This document shows positions 24,751 to 26,975 of a DNA stretch of 26,975 nucleotides, piece after piece. The notes beneath the pieces were generated by a model. That model worked only from the letters and a program-made list of their open reading frames with translations, ran no database searches and was not told where the DNA came from. Position numbers and translations under genes: made by a program. The DNA comes from GCA-2725625 sp964574215 (lineage in GTDB: Bacteria; Pseudomonadota; Alphaproteobacteria; Rhodospirillales; UBA2165), in the NCBI GenBank assembly GCA_964574215.1, contig CAZNLR010000056.1, positions 1-26,975 on the forward strand, written 5' to 3'. Position 1 is the first letter of the stretch. Each line of letters begins with the position of its first letter.

Positions 24751-25926
24751 ATGGAAGGTTCCGCCTATTTACTACCCGAACCCAATTACAACACGGAACT
24801 GACGGAAGTGGAGCGGGGCACGCCAATGGGTGAGTTGCTGCGCCGCTACTGGCATCCGGTTGGCTTGTCGTCGGACGCCGGGGCGACACCCAGGAAGGTC
24901 AGAATTCTCGGTGAAGACCTCATTCTGTTCCGTGACGGTACAGGTCGGCCGGGTCTGGTTTATCCGCGCTGTTGTCATCGCGGCACGACGCTCTATTACG
25001 GCAAAGTCGAGGAGGAAGGGATACGTTGCTGTTATCACGGCTGGCTGTTCGATGTGGAAGGCCATTGCCTCGATATGCCGGTGGAGCCGGAAAACGGCGG
25101 TAATTTTCGGCGCAAGGTGCGCCAGCCCTGGTATCCGGTCGAAGAACGGTATGGACTGATTTTCGCCTATATGGGTCCGCCGGACAAAAAACCCCTGTTG
25201 CCTCGCTACGCCATATTGGAGGAATTGGAAGACGGCGAGCTAATCGACGCGGACGATTCCAGCCTGGGCAGCGGCGGCGATGTAATAGCTCCCTGCAATT
25301 GGCTTCAGCATTTCGAGAATGTCATGGACCCGTTTCATGTCGTCGTTTTACATGACGGGTTCAGCGGCACCCAGTTTGTCGAACCCATGGGTATCATGCC
25401 GGAGGTAACTTACGAAAATTTCGAGCACGGTGTACGCAGCTATCAGGTGCGCGAACTAGACGACGGCAGGACACTCCGCCGCATTACCGAAACCGTATTG
25501 CCGACCTTGCGGATTGTCGCCAGCCCGGTATTGACCCCTGGCCGGTGCGGATTTATCGGGTGGACATTGCCCATCGATTCCACCCACTACCGTATCTATA
25601 CGGCGGCCCGCGTTACCGAAAAAGGAGCCTTGGTCAAGAACCGCTCCAAACTGGGCGGTAAAATGTGGTTCGATATGACCGAGGAAGAGCATCAGAAATT
25701 TCCCGGTGACTGGGAAGCCCAGGTGGGGCAGGGGCCGATTTCCTACCATTCGGAGGAACATCTCGGTGTCAGTGACAAGGGTATCATCATGCTGCGCAAA
25801 TTGTTCAATGAGCAACTGGCCGCCATTGCTGCCGGCGGCGACCCCATCAATACCGCCAGGACAGACGGGGACGATTACGTTACGACCCAATCCGGCAACT
25901 GGTTCGAGGACGTCGCCGCCGAATAG
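24751..25926 (+). CDS. Rieske non-heme iron aromatic-ring oxygenase, large subunit (phthalate 4,5-dioxygenase-like)
   Basis: I place the start at ATG 24751, nine bases after AAGGAGGG, giving 391 residues; an earlier in-frame ATG at 24709 lacks a ribosome site. The Rieske [2Fe-2S] ligands are Cys74, His76, Cys93 and His96 (C-x-H-x16-C-x2-H). The mononuclear iron motif FENVMDPFHVVVLH gives Asp193, His196 and His201. This architecture matches the alpha-only phthalate/vanillate-type monooxygenases and dioxygenases that hydroxylate or demethylate aromatic acids with O2 and NADH-derived electrons. No reductase or ferredoxin gene lies in the window. It is divergent from the MoaD-like/mopB2 trio and converges on the second amidohydrolase. 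Confidence 0.9.
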   Translation: MEGSAYLLPEPNYNTELTEVERGTPMGELLRRYWHPVGLSSDAGATPRKVRILGEDLILFRDGTGRPGLVYPRCCHRGTTLYYGKVEEEGIRCCYHGWLFDVEGHCLDMPVEPENGGNFRRKVRQPWYPVEERYGLIFAYMGPPDKKPLLPRYAILEELEDGELIDADDSSLGSGGDVIAPCNWLQHFENVMDPFHVVVLHDGFSGTQFVEPMGIMPEVTYENFEHGVRSYQVRELDDGRTLRRITETVLPTLRIVASPVLTPGRCGFIGWTLPIDSTHYRIYTAARVTEKGALVKNRSKLGGKMWFDMTEEEHQKFPGDWEAQVGQGPISYHSEEHLGVSDKGIIMLRKLFNEQLAAIAAGGDPINTARTDGDDYVTTQSGNWFEDVAAE

Positions 25927-25929
25927 TAA

Positions 25930-25948
25930 AAAGAGGACCGTCCTCTTT
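25930..25948. terminator. Bidirectional intrinsic terminator
   Basis: AAAGAGGA (25930-25937) and TCCTCTTT (25941-25948) form an eight-base-pair stem with a three-base loop between two convergent genes. The + strand continues into TTTATATT and the - strand into TTTTTACT, so it can end both the Rieske and the amidohydrolase transcripts. Confidence 0.7.
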
Positions 25949-25950
25949 AT

Positions 25951-26928
25951 TTATATTCCCAGGAGTTCCGCCGCCGTACCGCCCAGAATGCCGTCAATAA
26001 CGTCCGGTTTCAGATCAAGGTTTCGGATATTATTGATGTAGTCCTTGGTCATGTCCGGGTCGTTGGAGAAATTATAGGGATAGTCGGTGGCGAAAAGCAG
26101 GCGTTCCGGCTTGATGGTGGTGAGGGCGCAATTGACCGCATTCATGCCGCCCTCGAAACCGGCCATGTCGAAATAAAGCCTGTCGAACTGCTTGCGAAAA
26201 TTTTCCCCATAGGGTTTTTCCAACGGCGATTTACCGCCTTGATCTTCCCAGAAGCGATCCCCCCAGACGTTTGCGTAGCGCTCAACCCGCTCATAGACGG
26301 ATGAGATACCGCCGCCGAAATGAGCGATTACGAACTTCAGACCGGGGAAATCGGTCAGCACACCGCCGGCCACCAAGCGAATGGTATTTGAAGCGATATC
26401 GAATTCCCGGGTCAACGTTACGTTGATATTCCAGTTGGCTTCCAGGGCGTCATACCCAGTCGGTACCCCGGTGATGTGGACGAAAACAGGTATGTCCAGA
26501 TTTTGCACCAGTTCGTAAAACGGCCACATTTCCATGGAGTCCATGGCATGGCTGTGGTTCTGGGGGCTGATAACAACACCTTTAAGGCCAAGATCATAAA
26601 TGGCCCGTTCGAGTTCATCGAGCGCCGCTTGGCCATAGGTCGGGATGCAGGGCGACAGACAGACAAAGCGGCCTGGATTTTCTTTTGTAACCTTGGCGTA
26701 AAATTCGTTTGTAATCGGACAATCTTCGAAGTTTTCCAAAGTGGCGGACAGGACGGAAAGATCAATGCCGGACTCGTCCATATATTTCAGATGCAGATCG
26801 ATTTGATAGACCTCGGGACGAAGCCGTAAATTTACTTTGCCGTTTTGGATGACGGGCGCACCCGCCTTGCCGCCCCTCCGGTCAAAAAATTCCTTCGGTG
26901 ATGCGTGATGTTGCCAATCGATAATCAT
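25951..26928 (-). CDS. PF04909 (amidohydrolase 2) family protein with altered N-terminal metal motif
   Basis: The protein has 325 residues. ATG at 26928 is preceded by a run of ten G and then ACAATA. The TIM-barrel pattern of ACMSD-like enzymes is clear: His151 in VFVHITG, His203 in IAHFGGG, and Asp282 in LLFATDYPYNF. The N-terminal motif is IDWQHHAS, so the first histidine of the usual D-x-H-x-H is Gln6, with His8 kept and an extra His7. Some decarboxylases of the family also replace that first histidine, using Glu. The likely role is decarboxylation or hydrolysis of a product of the Rieske or molybdenum enzymes. It is only distantly similar to the amidohydrolase at 7085-8173. Confidence 0.85.
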   Translation of the reverse strand: MIIDWQHHASPKEFFDRRGGKAGAPVIQNGKVNLRLRPEVYQIDLHLKYMDESGIDLSVLSATLENFEDCPITNEFYAKVTKENPGRFVCLSPCIPTYGQAALDELERAIYDLGLKGVVISPQNHSHAMDSMEMWPFYELVQNLDIPVFVHITGVPTGYDALEANWNINVTLTREFDIASNTIRLVAGGVLTDFPGLKFVIAHFGGGISSVYERVERYANVWGDRFWEDQGGKSPLEKPYGENFRKQFDRLYFDMAGFEGGMNAVNCALTTIKPERLLFATDYPYNFSNDPDMTKDYINNIRNLDLKPDVIDGILGGTAAELLGI

Positions 26929-26934
26929 TATTGT

Positions 26935-26944
26935 CCCCCCCCCC
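26935..26944. repeat. Ten-base C/G homopolymer in the 5' leader of the amidohydrolase gene
   Basis: Ten consecutive C on the + strand (G on the coding strand) end seven bases before the start codon and occupy the Shine-Dalgarno position. No other ribosome site is present. Runs of this length can slip in replication and would change spacing or strength of translation initiation. Confidence 0.9.
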
Positions 26945-26951
26945 GAAAAGA

Positions 26952-26975
26952 TTATTCGATTTTTGCACCGGCGTA
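26952..26975 (-). CDS. Possible C-terminal end of an upstream gene (edge fragment)
   Basis: On the minus strand the sequence from the window edge reads seven sense codons (YAGAKIE) and then TAA at 26954-26952. If real, a gene upstream of the amidohydrolase ends here and is cotranscribed with it, 23 bases ahead of its start. Seven codons are too few to be sure. Confidence 0.25.
   Translation of the reverse strand, partial: YAGAKIE

Overview
The window looks like part of an alphaproteobacterial chromosome, probably from a marine or soil Rhodospirillales-like lineage. This rests on type I secretion with an RTX substrate, a PilZ protein, a TPR/glycosyltransferase-like protein, Fbp-type transporters and a dense set of catabolic enzymes, all of moderately GC-rich composition. 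The lineage is an inference; there is no rRNA or other taxonomic marker here. No tRNA, CRISPR array, insertion sequence or transposase was seen.

Layout. (1) Positions 1-5337, + strand: a type I secretion locus. It holds the 3' end of an RTX calcium-binding exoprotein, a TIGR03032-like protein with a lysine/alanine-rich N-terminal tail, the ABC exporter and the HlyD-type adaptor. No outer-membrane TolC-like gene is present. (2) Positions 5356-6113, - strand: a PilZ protein and a small lysine-tailed protein. (3) Positions 6165-13481, - strand: a tight six-gene operon in the order periplasmic binding protein, fused two-domain permease, ATPase, PaaK-type acyl-CoA ligase, PF04909 amidohydrolase, metallo-beta-lactamase-fold hydrolase. 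It reads as import, CoA activation and hydrolysis or decarboxylation of an unknown organic acid. A divergent LysR gene (13849-14760) with a clean T-N11-A palindrome is the likely regulator. (4) Positions 14767-16437, - strand: a TPR plus GT9-like protein. (5) Positions 16671-26928: a second catabolic island. A thiamine-diphosphate enzyme is followed by a molybdopterin enzyme (mopB1) on the + strand. Facing them on the - strand is a gene trio of MoaD-like protein, second molybdopterin enzyme (mopB2) and bacteriohemerythrin. A Rieske oxygenase diverges from that trio and converges on a second PF04909 amidohydrolase.

How it fits together. The two molybdopterin enzymes are close paralogs of about 870 residues. 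Each has one N-terminal [4Fe-4S] motif and a probable cysteine molybdenum ligand. Neither has an electron-transfer or membrane subunit beside it. With a private MoaD-like protein ending in Gly-Gly, a hemerythrin, an FNR-like box in the promoter region and a Rieske oxygenase, the island looks like a pathway for an aromatic or otherwise recalcitrant acid that works across changing oxygen levels. The substrate cannot be named from sequence. This double-MopB arrangement is the best candidate here for an undescribed system.
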